The notes beneath the pieces were generated by a model, which was given only the letters and a program-made list of their open reading frames with translations, had not been told where the DNA came from and did not search any database. Source: Amycolatopsis sp. NBRC 101858 (GTDB taxonomy: Bacteria > Actinomycetota > Actinomycetes > Mycobacteriales > Pseudonocardiaceae). Taken from it: 64,000 nt of DNA. Below are positions 30,311 to 42,499 of the stretch, piece by piece (position 1 is the first letter of the stretch; each line of letters opens with the position of its first letter). The DNA lies in the NCBI RefSeq assembly GCF_030269325.1, contig NZ_BSTD01000005.1:391391-455390 (forward strand), in the 5' to 3' direction. The translations under genes were made by a program, and so were the position numbers.

Positions 30311-30424
30311 GGAGGGTCGGCTCGCGTACTCGAAGGGTCGGGTCGCGTACCTGGAGGGTCGGCTCGCGAGCCGACCGTCGGAGTACGCGAGCCGACTGTC
30401 CGGGTACGCGAGCCGACCGTCCGG
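30311..30424. repeat. Array of 21-bp repeats in inverted orientation
   Basis: About three copies of a 21-bp unit (GGAGGGTCGGCTCGCGTACTC type; 30311, 30332, 30353) are followed by about three reverse-complement copies ending at 30424. The centre is a perfect 20-bp palindrome (30357-30376). The RNA could fold into a long imperfect hairpin. It directly follows the 51-aa ORF. Confidence 0.85.
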
Positions 30425-30846
30425 CCTGGGAACATTCCCGAGGCGGGCAGTGTTGTAGAAAACGCCTGGGGAGGGCGTATCTCCTGTGCCGGGCCGGAAA
30501 CGGCGTCCGGTACCCAGGCACGACCGCCTGGCGGAACATCCCGCGGCGCTGTGCTGTTCGGAGGTAGGCTGGAGGTTCGCCGACCTTCGGACCCCCCGCC
30601 GCGCTCTGCCCGGACCCGGGCGGGTATCTTTGGAGACCGTGCCCGGCAGGCGTCGGGCCGCTCCGCGTGCCGTGCGGCATGGGCGGGGTGCTCAGGCACC
30701 CGGTCACCGGCTTCGGCAGGTCGGGGTTCCGACGGAAAATCCCTCCGGGAAGTTACCGGTCGAGAGACCGTGACGCGGGCCGACACGCCCGACCGCGGGG
30801 GCCGGTGAAGACACGAAGAAGCAGATCACGACAGGAAGCTGGTCCA
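30425..30846 (+). promoter_or_regulatory. Leader and promoter region of the str operon
   Basis: No gene is supported. TATCTT at 30625-30630 (followed by TGGAGACC) is a possible -10 box, with no good -35. A 28-nt block at 30781-30808 matches the S10 operon leader in 25 of 28 positions. CGGGC/GCCCG (30776-30791) can form a short hairpin here. The rpsL RBS AGGAAG lies just before TTG 30847. Confidence 0.5.
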
Positions 30847-31221
30847 TTGCCCACGATCCAGCAGCTGGTCCGCAAGGGCCGCCAGGACAAGGCTGCCAAG
30901 CAGAAGACCGCGGCCCTCAAGGGGAGCCCGCAGCGGCGTGGCGTGTGCACTCGCGTGTACACCACGACCCCCAAGAAGCCGAACTCGGCGCTTCGCAAGG
31001 TCGCGCGTGTGAAGCTGACCAGCGGCATCGAGGTCACCGCCTACATCCCCGGTGAGGGCCACAACCTGCAGGAGCACTCGATGGTGCTCGTGCGTGGTGG
31101 TCGTGTGAAGGACCTTCCGGGTGTCCGTTACAAGATCATCCGCGGTTCGCTCGACACGCAGGGTGTCAAGAACCGCAAGCAGGCGCGCAGCCGGTACGGC
31201 GCGAAGAAGGAGAAGAGCTAA
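30847..31221 (+). CDS. rpsL: 30S ribosomal protein S12
   Basis: A 124-residue S12 from TTG 30847 ([14 protein letters not shown]). The decoding-centre residues are wild type: [20 protein letters not shown] holds the Lys that mutates in streptomycin resistance, and [15 protein letters not shown] holds the second such Lys. First gene of the str operon. Its stop shares the A with the rpsG start (TAATG). Confidence 0.99.
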   Translation: MPTIQQLVRKGRQDKAAKQKTAALKGSPQRRGVCTRVYTTTPKKPNSALRKVARVKLTSGIEVTAYIPGEGHNLQEHSMVLVRGGRVKDLPGVRYKIIRGSLDTQGVKNRKQARSRYGAKKEKS

Positions 31222-31691
31222 TGCCCCGCAAGGGTCCGGCCCCGAAGCGGCCGCTGATCTCCGACCCCGTCTACGCCTCCCCGCTGGTCACCCAGCTGGT
31301 GAACAAGGTGCTGAAGGACGGGAAGCGGTCCCTGGCCGAGCGCATCGTGTACGGCGCGCTCGAAGGCGCTCGCGAGAAGACGGGCACCGACCCGGTCGTC
31401 ACGCTGAAGCGCGCCCTCGACAACGTGAAGCCCACCATCGAGGTGAAGAGCCGCCGCGTCGGTGGCGCCACCTACCAGGTGCCGATCGAGGTCAAGCCGG
31501 GCCGCTCCACCACGCTGGCCCTGCGCTGGCTGGTCTCCTTCTCGCAGGCCCGCCGCGAGAAGACGATGATCGAGCGCCTGCAGAACGAGCTCCTGGACGC
31601 TTCCAACGGCCTCGGTGCCTCCGTGAAGCGTCGCGAGGACACGCACAAGATGGCCGAGTCCAACCGGGCCTTCGCGCACTACCGCTGGTGA
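31221..31691 (+). CDS. rpsG: 30S ribosomal protein S7
   Basis: A 156-residue S7, the primary 16S rRNA 3' domain binder that nucleates the small-subunit head. It begins [16 protein letters not shown] and has the conserved [16 protein letters not shown] and LALRWLV segments. ATG overlaps the rpsL stop, so the two are translationally coupled. Full family length. Confidence 0.99.
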   Translation: MPRKGPAPKRPLISDPVYASPLVTQLVNKVLKDGKRSLAERIVYGALEGAREKTGTDPVVTLKRALDNVKPTIEVKSRRVGGATYQVPIEVKPGRSTTLALRWLVSFSQARREKTMIERLQNELLDASNGLGASVKRREDTHKMAESNRAFAHYRW

Positions 31692-31754
31692 TGACCGCCC
31701 GGCTGTCGACCAAGCCATGCCGGGCCCCAAGCTTGAGAACAGGGGAACACTCTC

Positions 31755-33854
31755 GTGGCACGTGACGTGCTGACCGACCTGACACAGGTCCGCAACATCG
31801 GCATCATGGCCCACATCGACGCCGGCAAGACGACCACCACCGAGCGGATCCTGTTCTACACCGGGGTCAACTACAAGATCGGTGAAGTCCACGACGGCGC
31901 CGCCACCATGGACTGGATGGAGGAGGAGCAGAAGCGGGGTATCACCATCACCTCGGCTGCGACCACCACCTTCTGGGACGACCACCAGATCAACATCATC
32001 GACACCCCGGGCCACGTCGACTTCACCGTCGAGGTGGAGCGCAACCTCCGGGTGCTCGACGGTGCGGTCGCCGTCTTCGACGGCAAGGAAGGCGTCGAGC
32101 CGCAGTCCGAGCAGGTCTGGCGGCAGGCGGACAAGTACGACGTCCCGCGCATCTGCTTCGTCAACAAGATGGACAAGCTGGGTGCGGACTTCTACTACAC
32201 CGTGAAGACCATCGTGGAGCGCCTCGGCGTCCGCCCGCTGGTCATCCAGCTGCCGATCGGCGCCGAGAACGACTTCGAAGGCGTCGTCGACCTGGTCCGC
32301 ATGAAGGCGCTGACCTGGCGCGGCGAGGTCCAGAAGGGCGAGGACTACTCCGTCGAGGACATCCCGGCCGAGCTGGCCGAGCTGGCCGCGGAGTACCGCG
32401 AGAAGCTCGTCGAGACCGTCGCCGAGGCGGACGACGCGCTGATGGAGAAGTTCCTCGAGGGCGAGGAGCTGACGGAGGCCGAGATCAAGTCCGGCATCCG
32501 CAAGCTCACCATCACCCGCGACGTCTTCCCGGTGCTGGCCGGTTCCGCGTTCAAGAACAAGGGCGTCCAGCCCATGCTCGACGCGGTCATCGACTACCTG
32601 CCGTCGCCGCTGGACATGCCGCCGGTCGAGGGCACGCTGACCGACGGGGAGACCCCGGCCACGCGTACCGCTTCGGTCGACGAGCCGTTCGCCGCGCTCG
32701 CGTTCAAGATCGCCGCGCACCCGTTCTTCGGCAAGCTGACCTACATCCGGGTGTACTCGGGCAAGGTCGCCGCCGGCGCTCAGGTCATCAACGCGACCAA
32801 GGAGCGCAAGGAGCGCATCGGGAAGATCTTCCAGATGCACTCCAACAAGGAGAACCCGGTCGACGACGCCCAGGTCGGCCACATCTACGCGGTCATCGGG
32901 CTGAAGGACACCACCACGGGTGACACCCTGGCGGACCCGCAGAACCCGATCGTGCTGGAGTCGATGACGTTCCCCGAGCCGGTCATCCGGGTCGCGATCG
33001 AGCCGAAGACGAAGGCCGACCAGGAGAAGCTGTCCCTGGCGATCCAGAAGCTGGCCGAAGAGGACCCGACGTTCCAGGTCAAGCTGGACGAGGACACCGG
33101 CCAGACGATCATCGCGGGCATGGGCGAGCTGCACCTCGAGGTGCTGGTGAACCGCATGAAGTCCGACTACAAGGTCGAGGCGAACATCGGTAAGCCGCAG
33201 GTCGCCTACCGCGAGACGATCAAGCGGACGGTCGACAAGCTCGACTACGTCCACAAGAAGCAGACCGGTGGTTCCGGCCAGTTCGCGAAGGTCATCGTGA
33301 AGCTGGAGCCGCTCGAGCGCACCGATGGCGCGCTCTACGAGTTCGACAACAAGGTGACCGGTGGTCGCGTGCCGCGGGAGTACATCCCGTCGGTGGACGC
33401 GGGCGCGCAGGACGCGATGCAGTACGGCGTCCTGGCCGGCTACCCGCTCGTCGGGTTGAAGTTCACCCTGTTGGACGGTGCTTACCACGAGGTCGACTCT
33501 TCGGAGATGGCGTTCAAGATCGCCGGTTCCATGGCGATGAAGGAAGCCGCGAAGAAGGCCGGCCCGGTGATCCTGGAGCCGATGATGGCGGTCGAGGTGA
33601 CCACGCCCGAGGACTACATGGGTGACGTCATCGGTGACCTCAACTCCCGCCGTGGTCAGATCCAGGCCATGGAGGAGCGGTCGGGTACCCGCGTCGTGAA
33701 GGCGCTGGTCCCGCTGTCGGAGATGTTCGGCTACGTCGGCGACCTGCGGTCCCGCACCCAGGGCCGGGCGAACTACTCCATGGTGTTCGACTCCTACGCC
33801 GAGGTTCCCGCGAACGTCGCGAAGGAAATCATCGCGAAGGCGACGGGGGAGTAA
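31755..33854 (+). CDS. fusA: Elongation factor G
   Basis: A 699-residue translocase GTPase. Motifs: P-loop AHIDAGKT (19-26), switch [10 protein letters not shown] (83-90), NKMDK (137-141). Domains II-V follow, with the usual YRETIKRTV and the C-terminal [23 protein letters not shown] 31755 has AGGGGA upstream. The product moves tRNA-mRNA through the ribosome and acts with the ribosome recycling factor. Part of the str operon. Confidence 0.99.
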   Translation: MARDVLTDLTQVRNIGIMAHIDAGKTTTTERILFYTGVNYKIGEVHDGAATMDWMEEEQKRGITITSAATTTFWDDHQINIIDTPGHVDFTVEVERNLRVLDGAVAVFDGKEGVEPQSEQVWRQADKYDVPRICFVNKMDKLGADFYYTVKTIVERLGVRPLVIQLPIGAENDFEGVVDLVRMKALTWRGEVQKGEDYSVEDIPAELAELAAEYREKLVETVAEADDALMEKFLEGEELTEAEIKSGIRKLTITRDVFPVLAGSAFKNKGVQPMLDAVIDYLPSPLDMPPVEGTLTDGETPATRTASVDEPFAALAFKIAAHPFFGKLTYIRVYSGKVAAGAQVINATKERKERIGKIFQMHSNKENPVDDAQVGHIYAVIGLKDTTTGDTLADPQNPIVLESMTFPEPVIRVAIEPKTKADQEKLSLAIQKLAEEDPTFQVKLDEDTGQTIIAGMGELHLEVLVNRMKSDYKVEANIGKPQVAYRETIKRTVDKLDYVHKKQTGGSGQFAKVIVKLEPLERTDGALYEFDNKVTGGRVPREYIPSVDAGAQDAMQYGVLAGYPLVGLKFTLLDGAYHEVDSSEMAFKIAGSMAMKEAAKKAGPVILEPMMAVEVTTPEDYMGDVIGDLNSRRGQIQAMEERSGTRVVKALVPLSEMFGYVGDLRSRTQGRANYSMVFDSYAEVPANVAKEIIAKATGE

Positions 33855-33921
33855 AACCCCTCACCGCGCGCGGGCATTAAGGGACTCTCCTGAACGTCCG
33901 CTAGCACCGACGAAGGAACAT

Positions 33922-33951
33922 TCGGGGGTCGGCAGCCACGCCGGCCCCCGA
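33922..33951 (+). other. Hairpin in the fusA-tuf spacer
   Basis: TCGGGGGTCGGC, loop AGCCAC, GCCGGCCCCCGA: a 12-bp stem with one G-U pair, 20 nt upstream of the tuf RBS. It could be a partial terminator or an RNA processing site that sets the higher EF-Tu level. Confidence 0.6.
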
Positions 33952-33985
33952 GCACAAAGCGAAATCAGTCCAGGAGGACATTCCA

Positions 33986-35179
<1,194 letters not shown>

Positions 35180-35191
35180 TTCGGCGCCCAG

Positions 35192-35214
35192 CCCGGGGGC
35201 AATACACCCCCGGG
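35192..35214 (+). terminator. Terminator of the str operon
   Basis: CCCGGGGG, 7-nt loop CAATACA, CCCCCGGG: a perfect 8-bp GC stem 12 nt after the tuf stop. Confidence 0.7.
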
Positions 35215-35588
35215 TCAGGGGCGTCAAATCACGTGTGCGACACTATTCAGGTTGCTCGTCCTGGGGCGGCCGATCCTCATCGGGGTTTTCCTCGAGAGGG
35301 TCCGGCCGCCCTGGTGCGAGTGGCCACGGTCCGCCGAGCTCTTCCTTCGGGTTGCAGGCGAGCGGGCAAAGGCAGTGAGACGGTCAGCCGGCTCATAGCC
35401 TCCTCACGTTGAGGAAGACCAGGCAAGACGACGATCCCGCGGGATCGGTCTGTGCGTCGGGCGCGACACGCCCGACCGCGTGGACCGGGGACAGGGCCGT
35501 TGAACTGCGGAAACCCAGGCCAAGGGTGGGAACACCCGGCGGGGTTTGTGAGATAGCGGCACGAGACGACAAGGAACGAGCAGCCACC
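35215..35588 (+). promoter_or_regulatory. Leader and promoter region of the S10 operon
   Basis: No gene is supported in these 374 bp. A stable hairpin lies at 35447-35484: stem GTCGGGCG (35456-35463), loop ACA, CGCCCGAC (35467-35474), extended by GGTC/GACC outer pairs. Its 3' half is the block shared with the str leader. No convincing -35/-10 pair was found. RBS-like AAGGAACGAG precedes ATG 35589. Confidence 0.55.
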
Positions 35589-35894
35589 ATGGCGGGACAG
35601 AAGATCCGCATCCGGCTCAAGGCCTACGACCACGAGGCGATCGACACCTCGGCGCGCAAGATCGTGGAGACGGTCACGCGCACCGGCGCCCGGGTTGTCG
35701 GGCCGGTGCCGCTGCCCACCGAGAAGAACGTTTACTGCGTCATCCGCTCGCCGCACAAGTACAAGGACTCGCGCGAGCACTTCGAGATGCGCACGCACAA
35801 GCGTCTGATCGACATCCTCGACCCGACGCCGAAGACGGTCGACGCGCTCATGCGCATCGACCTGCCGGCGAGCGTCGACGTCAACATCCAGTAA
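35589..35894 (+). CDS. rpsJ: 30S ribosomal protein S10 / NusE
   Basis: A 101-residue S10, which binds the head of the 30S subunit and also acts in antitermination as NusE. It begins [20 protein letters not shown] and contains [16 protein letters not shown] and [10 protein letters not shown] longer upstream frame (starting 35409) was rejected because the conserved N-terminus is at ATG 35589. First gene of the S10 operon. Confidence 0.99.
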   Translation: MAGQKIRIRLKAYDHEAIDTSARKIVETVTRTGARVVGPVPLPTEKNVYCVIRSPHKYKDSREHFEMRTHKRLIDILDPTPKTVDALMRIDLPASVDVNIQ

Positions 35895-35925
35895 GCGTTG
35901 GGCGAGCGGCGGAGATAAGAGACTC

Positions 35926-36582
35926 ATGTCTGACAGGCAAATGAAGGGCATCCTGGGCACGAAGCTCGGCATGACCCAGGTCTTCGACGAGCAGAACCGG
36001 GTTGTCCCGGTCACCGTCGTGAAGGCCGGCCCGAACGTGGTGACCCAGGTTCGGACCCAGGAAAAAGACGGCTACAAGGCCGTGCAGCTGGCGTTCGGCG
36101 CGGTCGACCCGCGCAAGGTGAACAAGCCGCGCACCGGCCACTACGACAAGGCGGGCGTGACGCCGCGCCGGTACCTCGCCGAGCTGCGCACCACCGACGC
36201 CGAGACCTACGAGGTCGGCCAGGAGATCACCGCCGAGGTGTTCGCCGCCGGCGTCGAGGTCGACGTGACCGGTACCAGCAAGGGCAAGGGCTACGCGGGT
36301 GTCATGAAGCGCCACGGTTTCAAGGGCCAGGGCGCGAGCCACGGTGCCCAGGCCGTGCACCGCAAGCCGGGTTCGATCGGTGGCTGCGCCACCCCCGGCC
36401 GCGTCTTCAAGGGCCTGCGCATGGCGGGCCGGATGGGCAACGACCGGGTCACCACGCAGAACCTGACTGTGCACGCCGTGCGTGCCGAGGACGGCCTGCT
36501 GCTGATCAAGGGCGCCGTGCCCGGTCCCAAGGGCGGCCTGCTGTTCGTGCGCAGCGCCGCGAAGGGTGGTAACTCCGAATGA
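35926..36582 (+). CDS. rplC: 50S ribosomal protein L3
   Basis: A 218-residue L3, an early 23S rRNA assembly protein near the peptidyl transferase centre. Typical segments: [37 protein letters not shown] and [17 protein letters not shown] 35926 has GGAG upstream. Its stop overlaps the rplD start (ATGA). Confidence 0.99.
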   Translation: MSDRQMKGILGTKLGMTQVFDEQNRVVPVTVVKAGPNVVTQVRTQEKDGYKAVQLAFGAVDPRKVNKPRTGHYDKAGVTPRRYLAELRTTDAETYEVGQEITAEVFAAGVEVDVTGTSKGKGYAGVMKRHGFKGQGASHGAQAVHRKPGSIGGCATPGRVFKGLRMAGRMGNDRVTTQNLTVHAVRAEDGLLLIKGAVPGPKGGLLFVRSAAKGGNSE

Positions 36583-37268
36583 CAAGCGTCGAGCTGAAGA
36601 CCCCGGCCGGTAAAGCCGACGGCACCGTGGACCTCCCCGAGGAGATCTTCGACGTGCAGGCCAATGTCGCGCTGATGCACCAGGTCGTGGTGGCCCAGCA
36701 GGCCGCCGCCCGCCAGGGCACGCACGACACGAAGACCCGTGGTGAGGTCTCCGGTGGCGGCAAGAAGCCGTACCGGCAGAAGGGCACCGGCCGTGCCCGC
36801 CAGGGTTCGACCCGCGCGCCGCAGTTCGTCGGCGGTGGCGTCGTCCACGGCCCCACGCCGCGTGACTACTCGCAGCGCACCCCGAAGAAGATGAAGGCCG
36901 CCGCTCTGCGTGGCGCCCTCTCCGACCGGGCCCGCGCCGGCCAGCTCCACATCGTCACCGAGCTGGTGACGGGTGAGAAGCCGTCCACGAAGGCCGCCAA
37001 GGCCGTGCTCGCCGCGGTGACGCAGGCGAAGCGCGTGCTCGTGGTGCTGCACCGGGACGACGAGTACAGCTGGGTCTCCCTGCGGAACCTGCCCGAGGTG
37101 CACCTCCTCTGGGCCGACCAGCTCAACACCTACGACGTGCTGGTCAACGACGACGTCGTGTTCACCAAGGCCGCGTACGACGTGTTCGTCGCCGGCCCCG
37201 CCCGCGGCAAGACCGTCAAGGCTTCGGCGCGGTCGGGCGAGGTCACGGAAGGGAGTGACGAGAAGTGA
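36579..37268 (+). CDS. rplD: 50S ribosomal protein L4
   Basis: A 229-residue L4 that lines the peptide exit tunnel. Contains [20 protein letters not shown] followed by [20 protein letters not shown], the tunnel loop. In E. coli L4 represses its own operon; whether that happens here is unknown. The start overlaps rplC (ATGA) and the end overlaps rplW (GTGA). Confidence 0.99.
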   Translation: MTSVELKTPAGKADGTVDLPEEIFDVQANVALMHQVVVAQQAAARQGTHDTKTRGEVSGGGKKPYRQKGTGRARQGSTRAPQFVGGGVVHGPTPRDYSQRTPKKMKAAALRGALSDRARAGQLHIVTELVTGEKPSTKAAKAVLAAVTQAKRVLVVLHRDDEYSWVSLRNLPEVHLLWADQLNTYDVLVNDDVVFTKAAYDVFVAGPARGKTVKASARSGEVTEGSDEK

Positions 37269-37576
37269 GTTCGGTCGCCATTCCGGACCCCCGCGACATC
37301 CTGCTCGCGCCGGTCATCTCCGAGAAGTCCTACGGGCTGCTCGAGGACCACAAGTACACGTTCATCGTCCGCCCGGACGCCAACAAGACCCAGATCAAGA
37401 TCGCGGTCGAGAAGGTGTTCGGCGTCAAGGTGGTCAGCGTCAACACGGCCAACCGTCAGGGCAAGCGGAAGCGGACTCGCGCAGGCTTCGGCAAGCGCAA
37501 GGACACCAAGCGCGCCATCGTGACTCTTTCGCCCGAGAGCAAGGCGATCGAGATCTTCGGCGGACCCACCGCGTAA
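37265..37576 (+). CDS. rplW: 50S ribosomal protein L23
   Basis: A 103-residue L23, which surrounds the tunnel exit and docks trigger factor and SRP. Contains [20 protein letters not shown] and [23 protein letters not shown] 37265 overlaps the rplD stop by GTGA. Full family length for actinobacteria. Confidence 0.98.
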   Translation: MSSVAIPDPRDILLAPVISEKSYGLLEDHKYTFIVRPDANKTQIKIAVEKVFGVKVVSVNTANRQGKRKRTRAGFGKRKDTKRAIVTLSPESKAIEIFGGPTA

Positions 37577-37591
37577 AGGACTGAGCTGACA

Positions 37592-38428
37592 ATGGGCATC
37601 CGCAAGTACAAGCCGACGACCCCGGGTCGTCGCGGTTCGAGCGTCTCGGACTTCGCCGAGATCACCCGCTCCACCCCGGAGAAGTCGCTGCTTCGTCCGC
37701 TGAGCGGTTCGGGCGGTCGCAACTCGTCCGGCAAGATCACCACCCGGCACAAGGGTGGCGGCCACAAGCGCGCGTACCGAGTCATCGACTTCCGTCGCAA
37801 CGACAAGGACGGCATCCCCGCCAAGGTCGCGCACATCGAGTACGACCCCAACCGGTCCGCTCGCATCGCGCTGCTGCACTACGCCGACGGCGAGAAGCGC
37901 TACATCATCGCGCCGGAGAAGCTGCGTCAGGGCGACACGGTCGAGAACGGCCCCCGCGCCGACATCAAGCCGGGCAACAACCTGCCGCTGCGCAACATCC
38001 CGGTCGGCACCGTGATCCACGCGATCGAGCTCCGCCCCGGCGGCGGCGCGAAGATGGCGCGGTCCGCGGGCGCGAAGGTGCAGCTCGTCGCCAAGGACGG
38101 TCCGTACGCCCAGCTGCGTCTCCCCTCGGGCGAGATCCGCAACGTGGACGTGCGCAACCGCGCCACGGTCGGCGAGGTCGGCAACTCCGAGCACGCCAAC
38201 ATCAACTGGGGCAAGGCCGGCCGCAACCGCTGGCGCGGCAAGCGCCCCACGGTCCGCGGTGTCGTCATGAACCCGGTCGACCACCCGCACGGTGGTGGCG
38301 AGGGCAAGACGTCCGGTGGTCGTCACCCCGTCAACCCGAACGGTAAGCCCGAGGGTCGCACGCGCCGGCGCAAGCCGAGCGACGCCCTCATCGTCCGCCG
38401 CCGGCGTACCGGCAAGAACAAGCGCTGA
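37592..38428 (+). CDS. rplB: 50S ribosomal protein L2
   Basis: A 278-residue L2, required for subunit association and peptidyl transferase activity. Starts [20 protein letters not shown]; the conserved C-terminal [20 protein letters not shown] contains the catalytically linked His. 15 bp after rplW. Confidence 0.99.
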   Translation: MGIRKYKPTTPGRRGSSVSDFAEITRSTPEKSLLRPLSGSGGRNSSGKITTRHKGGGHKRAYRVIDFRRNDKDGIPAKVAHIEYDPNRSARIALLHYADGEKRYIIAPEKLRQGDTVENGPRADIKPGNNLPLRNIPVGTVIHAIELRPGGGAKMARSAGAKVQLVAKDGPYAQLRLPSGEIRNVDVRNRATVGEVGNSEHANINWGKAGRNRWRGKRPTVRGVVMNPVDHPHGGGEGKTSGGRHPVNPNGKPEGRTRRRKPSDALIVRRRRTGKNKR

Positions 38429-38446
38429 GCAGGGAGGTAGAACAAC

Positions 38447-38728
38447 ATGCCACGTAGCCTCAAGAAGGGCCCGTTCGTGGACGACCACCTGCTCAAGAAG
38501 GTGGACGCGCTGAACGAATCGGGTAAGAAGACGGTCATCAAGACCTGGTCGCGACGCTCGACGATCATCCCGGACTTCCTGGGACACACGATCGCCGTGC
38601 ACGACGGCCGCAAGCACGTCCCGGTGTTCGTCACCGAGGCCATGGTGGGTCACAAGCTGGGCGAGTTCGCCCCGACGCGGACCTTCAAGGGTCACATCAA
38701 GGACGACCGCAAGTCGCGCCGCCGCTGA
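38447..38728 (+). CDS. rpsS: 30S ribosomal protein S19
   Basis: A 93-residue S19 of the 30S head. Begins [20 protein letters not shown] and includes [20 protein letters not shown]; ends [18 protein letters not shown] precedes the ATG. 18 bp after rplB. Confidence 0.99.
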   Translation: MPRSLKKGPFVDDHLLKKVDALNESGKKTVIKTWSRRSTIIPDFLGHTIAVHDGRKHVPVFVTEAMVGHKLGEFAPTRTFKGHIKDDRKSRRR

Positions 38729-38757
38729 GCGGGCACGAAACCAGACAGGAAGTAGCG

Positions 38758-39176
38758 ATGAACGCCCAGAACGACGTGACGACCGAGGCTGAACTGCCTA
38801 CGGCGTACGCGCGGGCTCGCTTCGTCCGGGACTCGCCGACCAAGGTGCGCCGGGTGATCGAGCTCATCAAGGGACGTAGCGCCGCCGACGCCTTGGCCGT
38901 GCTCCGGTTCGCCCCGCAGGCGGCCAGCGAGCCGGTCGCGAAGGTGCTCGCCAGCGCCGTGGCCAACGCCGAGAACAACCTTCAGCTGGACCCGGAGACG
39001 CTCTGGGTCAAGAACGCGTACGCCGACGAGGGCCCCACCCTCAAGCGGATCCGTCCGCGGGCCCAGGGCCGCGCGTACCGGATCCGCAAGCGGACCAGCC
39101 ACATCACCGTCGAGGTGGAGTCGCGTCCGGCCGTCGCGCAGAAGGCTCAGAGCAAGAAGAAGGCAGGTGGCCGGTA

Positions 39177-39177
<1 letters not shown>
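38758..39177 (+). CDS. rplV: 50S ribosomal protein L22
   Basis: A 139-residue L22, part of the peptide exit tunnel wall and macrolide site. Has [20 protein letters not shown] and the beta hairpin region [21 protein letters not shown] Lys/Ala tail follows. GGAAGTAG precedes the ATG. The stop shares one base with the rpsC start (TAGTG). Confidence 0.98.
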
Positions 39178-40004
<827 letters not shown>

Positions 40005-40007
40005 GAC

Positions 40008-40427
40008 GTGCTCATCCCGCGCAGGGTCAAGCACCGGAAGCAGCACTCCCCGAAGCGCCACGGCGCCGCCAAGGGTGGCACGAAGGTCAGCTTCGGCGAG
40101 TACGGCATCCAGGCGCTTGAGCACAGCTACGTGACGAACCGGCAGATCGAGTCCGCTCGTATCGCCATGACCCGTCACATCAAGCGTGGTGGCAAGGTGT
40201 GGACGACCATCTACCCGGACCGCCCGCTGACCAAGAAGCCGGCCGAAACCCGCATGGGTTCCGGTAAGGGTTCGCCCGAGTGGTGGATCGCCAACGTGAA
40301 GCCGGGCCGCGTGATGTTCGAGATCTCGTTCCCGAACGAGGAGACCGCCCGTGAGGCGCTCCGCCGCGCGATCCACAAGCTGCCCATGAAGTGCCGCATC
40401 GTGACCCGTGAAGGTGGTGAGTTCTGA
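40008..40427 (+). CDS. rplP: 50S ribosomal protein L16
   Basis: A 139-residue L16, which organises the A-site tRNA region. Begins [20 protein letters not shown] with the conserved [20 protein letters not shown] and [23 protein letters not shown] 40008 is 3 bp after rpsC. The stop overlaps the rpmC ATG. Confidence 0.98.
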   Translation: MLIPRRVKHRKQHSPKRHGAAKGGTKVSFGEYGIQALEHSYVTNRQIESARIAMTRHIKRGGKVWTTIYPDRPLTKKPAETRMGSGKGSPEWWIANVKPGRVMFEISFPNEETAREALRRAIHKLPMKCRIVTREGGEF

Positions 40428-40672
40428 TGGCGAACGCTGGTGCTCTGGCATCGGAGCTGCGTGAGCTCACCGCGGAAGAGCTCGTCCTGCGTCTGAAGGA
40501 ATACAAGGAGGAGCTCTTCAACCTCCGCTTCCAGATGGCGACCGGGCAGCTCGACAACAACCGCCGTCTGCGCACCGTCCGCACGGACATCGCGCGGATC
40601 TACACGGTCATGCGCGAGCGCGAACTCGGCCTGTCCGTTGCCCCCGACTCCGAGAGTGAAGGTGCCGCATGA
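40427..40672 (+). CDS. rpmC: 50S ribosomal protein L29
   Basis: An 81-residue L29 at the tunnel exit: two long helices, with [20 protein letters not shown] and [23 protein letters not shown] overlaps the rplP stop (TGATG), and the end overlaps the rpsQ start (ATGA). Confidence 0.97.
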   Translation: MANAGALASELRELTAEELVLRLKEYKEELFNLRFQMATGQLDNNRRLRTVRTDIARIYTVMRERELGLSVAPDSESEGAA

Positions 40673-40947
40673 GCGAGCCCACCTCCGAGACGCCGGCCCG
40701 GAACGACCGCAAGGTCCGCGAGGGCTATGTCGTCTCGGGCAAGATGAACAAGACGATCGTGGTCGAGCTCGAGGACCGCAAGAAGCACCCCCGTTACTCG
40801 AAGGTTCTCCGCAGCACCACCAAGGTCAAGGTGCACGACGAGAACAACGAGGCGGGCGTGGGCGACCGGGTCACCCTGATGGAGACCCGCCCGCTGTCGG
40901 CGACGAAGCGGTGGCGCCTGGTGCAGATCGTGGAGAAGGCCAAGTAA
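40669..40947 (+). CDS. rpsQ: 30S ribosomal protein S17
   Basis: A 92-residue S17, a primary 16S rRNA binder with an OB fold. Contains [20 protein letters not shown] and [23 protein letters not shown] overlaps the rpmC stop. Last gene of the S10 group; an 89-bp spacer with a dyad follows. Confidence 0.97.
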   Translation: MSEPTSETPARNDRKVREGYVVSGKMNKTIVVELEDRKKHPRYSKVLRSTTKVKVHDENNEAGVGDRVTLMETRPLSATKRWRLVQIVEKAK

Positions 40948-40980
40948 GCAGGGCTCTTCGGAGTCTTTAGTTCCGCAAGG

Positions 40981-41010
40981 CTCGCCAATGTGAACTCACA
41001 AGCGGGCGAG
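40981..41010 (+). other. Nested dyad upstream of rplN
   Basis: CTCGCC (40981) pairs with GGCGAG (41005-41010), and inside them TGTGA (40989) pairs with TCACA (40996). The spacer marks the border between the S10 and spc groups. The core GTGAACTCAC also occurs upstream of infA. Confidence 0.5.
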
Positions 41011-41036
41011 AACCGGCGCGACATACAGGAGTTGAC

Positions 41037-41405
41037 GTGATCCAGCAGGAGTCGCGGCTTCGGGTAGCCGACAACACGGGTGCGAAGGAAATCCTCTGCA
41101 TCCGCGTTCTCGGTGGTTCCGGGCGGCGCTACGCCGGCATCGGTGACATCATCGTCGCCACCGTGAAGGACGCCATCCCGGCCGCCGGGGTGAAGAAGGG
41201 CGATGTCGTCAAGGCCGTCATCGTCCGCACGGTCAAGGAGCGTCGTCGTCCGGACGGTTCCTACATCCGGTTCGACGAGAACGCCGCCGTGCTCATCAAG
41301 AACGACAACGAGCCCCGGGGCACCCGCATCTTCGGCCCGGTGGGCCGCGAGCTGCGCGACCGAAAGTTCATGAAGATCATTTCGCTCGCGCCGGAGGTGC
41401 TGTGA
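41037..41405 (+). CDS. rplN: 50S ribosomal protein L14
   Basis: A 122-residue L14, which forms an intersubunit bridge. Begins [20 protein letters not shown] and contains [23 protein letters not shown] 41037 has CAGGAG upstream. First gene of the spc group. The stop overlaps the rplX start. Confidence 0.98.
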   Translation: MIQQESRLRVADNTGAKEILCIRVLGGSGRRYAGIGDIIVATVKDAIPAAGVKKGDVVKAVIVRTVKERRRPDGSYIRFDENAAVLIKNDNEPRGTRIFGPVGRELRDRKFMKIISLAPEVL

Positions 41406-41719
41406 TGAAGGTGAAGAAGGGCGACACGGTCGTCGTCATCGCCGGCAAGGACAAGGGCGCCAAGGGCAAGGTCATCCAGGCTTACCCGGAGCGCGACCGC
41501 GTGCTGGTCGAGGGCGTGAACCGGATCAAGAAGCACACGCGGATCACCCAGACCCAGCGCGGTGCGCAGTCCGGTGGCATCGTCACGCAGGAGGCCCCGA
41601 TCCACGTCTCCAACGTGATGGTCGTCGACTCGGACGGCAAGCCGTCCCGGGTGGGTTACCGCATCGGCGAGGACGGCAAGAAGGTCCGGATCTCGCGCCG
41701 GAACGGTAAGGACATCTGA
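41405..41719 (+). CDS. rplX: 50S ribosomal protein L24
   Basis: A 104-residue L24 that starts 50S assembly. Begins [20 protein letters not shown] (KOW motif). ATG 41405 shares a base with the rplN stop (TGATG); a GTG three bases earlier would overlap by GTGA and add one Met. The stop overlaps the rplE start. Confidence 0.97.
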   Translation: MKVKKGDTVVVIAGKDKGAKGKVIQAYPERDRVLVEGVNRIKKHTRITQTQRGAQSGGIVTQEAPIHVSNVMVVDSDGKPSRVGYRIGEDGKKVRISRRNGKDI

Positions 41720-42282
41720 TGACCACCGCAGAGAAGGTCGCGCCGCGCCTCAAGGTGCGCTACCGCGAAGAGATCAAGGGCCAGCTGCAGGCGGAGTTCT
41801 CCTTCGCCAACGTCCACCAGATCCCGGGCGTGACGAAGGTCGTCGTGAACATGGGTGTCGGCGACGCCGCCCGTGACAGCAAGCTGATCGAGGGCGCGGT
41901 CAAGGACCTCGCCCTGATCACCGGCCAGAAGCCCGAGGTCCGCAAGGCCCGCAAGTCCATCGCGCAGTTCAAGCTGCGCGAGGGCCAGCCGATCGGCGCG
42001 CGCGTCACGCTGCGCGGCGACCGGATGTGGGAGTTCCTCGACCGGCTGCTGACCATCGCGCTGCCGCGTATCCGCGACTTCCGCGGGCTTTCGCCGAAGC
42101 AGTTCGACGGCCACGGCAACTACACGTTCGGTCTCAACGAGCAGTCGATGTTCCACGAGATCGACCCTGACTCCATCGACCGCCCGCGCGGCATGGACGT
42201 CACCGTCGTCACGACCGCCACGAACGACGACGAGGGCCGGGCGCTGCTGCGCAAGCTCGGCTTCCCGTTCAAGGAGAACTGA
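41719..42282 (+). CDS. rplE: 50S ribosomal protein L5
   Basis: A 187-residue L5, a 5S rRNA binder that contacts the P-site tRNA. Has [40 protein letters not shown] and [16 protein letters not shown] overlaps the rplX stop. Confidence 0.98.
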   Translation: MTTAEKVAPRLKVRYREEIKGQLQAEFSFANVHQIPGVTKVVVNMGVGDAARDSKLIEGAVKDLALITGQKPEVRKARKSIAQFKLREGQPIGARVTLRGDRMWEFLDRLLTIALPRIRDFRGLSPKQFDGHGNYTFGLNEQSMFHEIDPDSIDRPRGMDVTVVTTATNDDEGRALLRKLGFPFKEN

Positions 42283-42286
42283 GCCG

Positions 42287-42472
42287 ATGGCCAAGAAAGC
42301 ACTGGTCCACAAGGCCGCGAAGAAGCCGAAGTTCGCCGTGCGCGCCTACACCCGCTGCCAGCGGTGCGGCCGCCCGCACGCCGTGTTCCGCAAGTTCGGG
42401 CTCTGCCGGATCTGCCTTCGCGAGATGGCACACGCGGGCGAGCTGCCCGGCGTCCGCAAGTCCAGCTGGTAA
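42287..42472 (+). CDS. rpsN: 30S ribosomal protein S14, type Z (zinc-binding)
   Basis: A 61-residue short S14 with the zinc site [20 protein letters not shown]. This zinc form is the main housekeeping type in the spc operon; actinobacteria often have a zinc-free paralogue elsewhere, used under zinc limitation. 4 bp after rplE. Confidence 0.98.
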   Translation: MAKKALVHKAAKKPKFAVRAYTRCQRCGRPHAVFRKFGLCRICLREMAHAGELPGVRKSSW

Positions 42473-42499
42473 GAGCATTAACTCCCACTTCGCCACAGG

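Noticed and set aside
30311-30424. CRISPR array
   Set aside because: The repeats are contiguous, imperfect and switch orientation; there are no spacers and no cas genes.
29980-30786. Upstream extension of the EbfC-like minus-strand gene
   Set aside because: The extra frame crosses the inverted repeat array and the str leader and has no protein-like composition.
35409-35588. Longer N-terminus for S10 from 35409
   Set aside because: S10 is strongly conserved and begins at ATG 35589. The upstream region is the structured leader.
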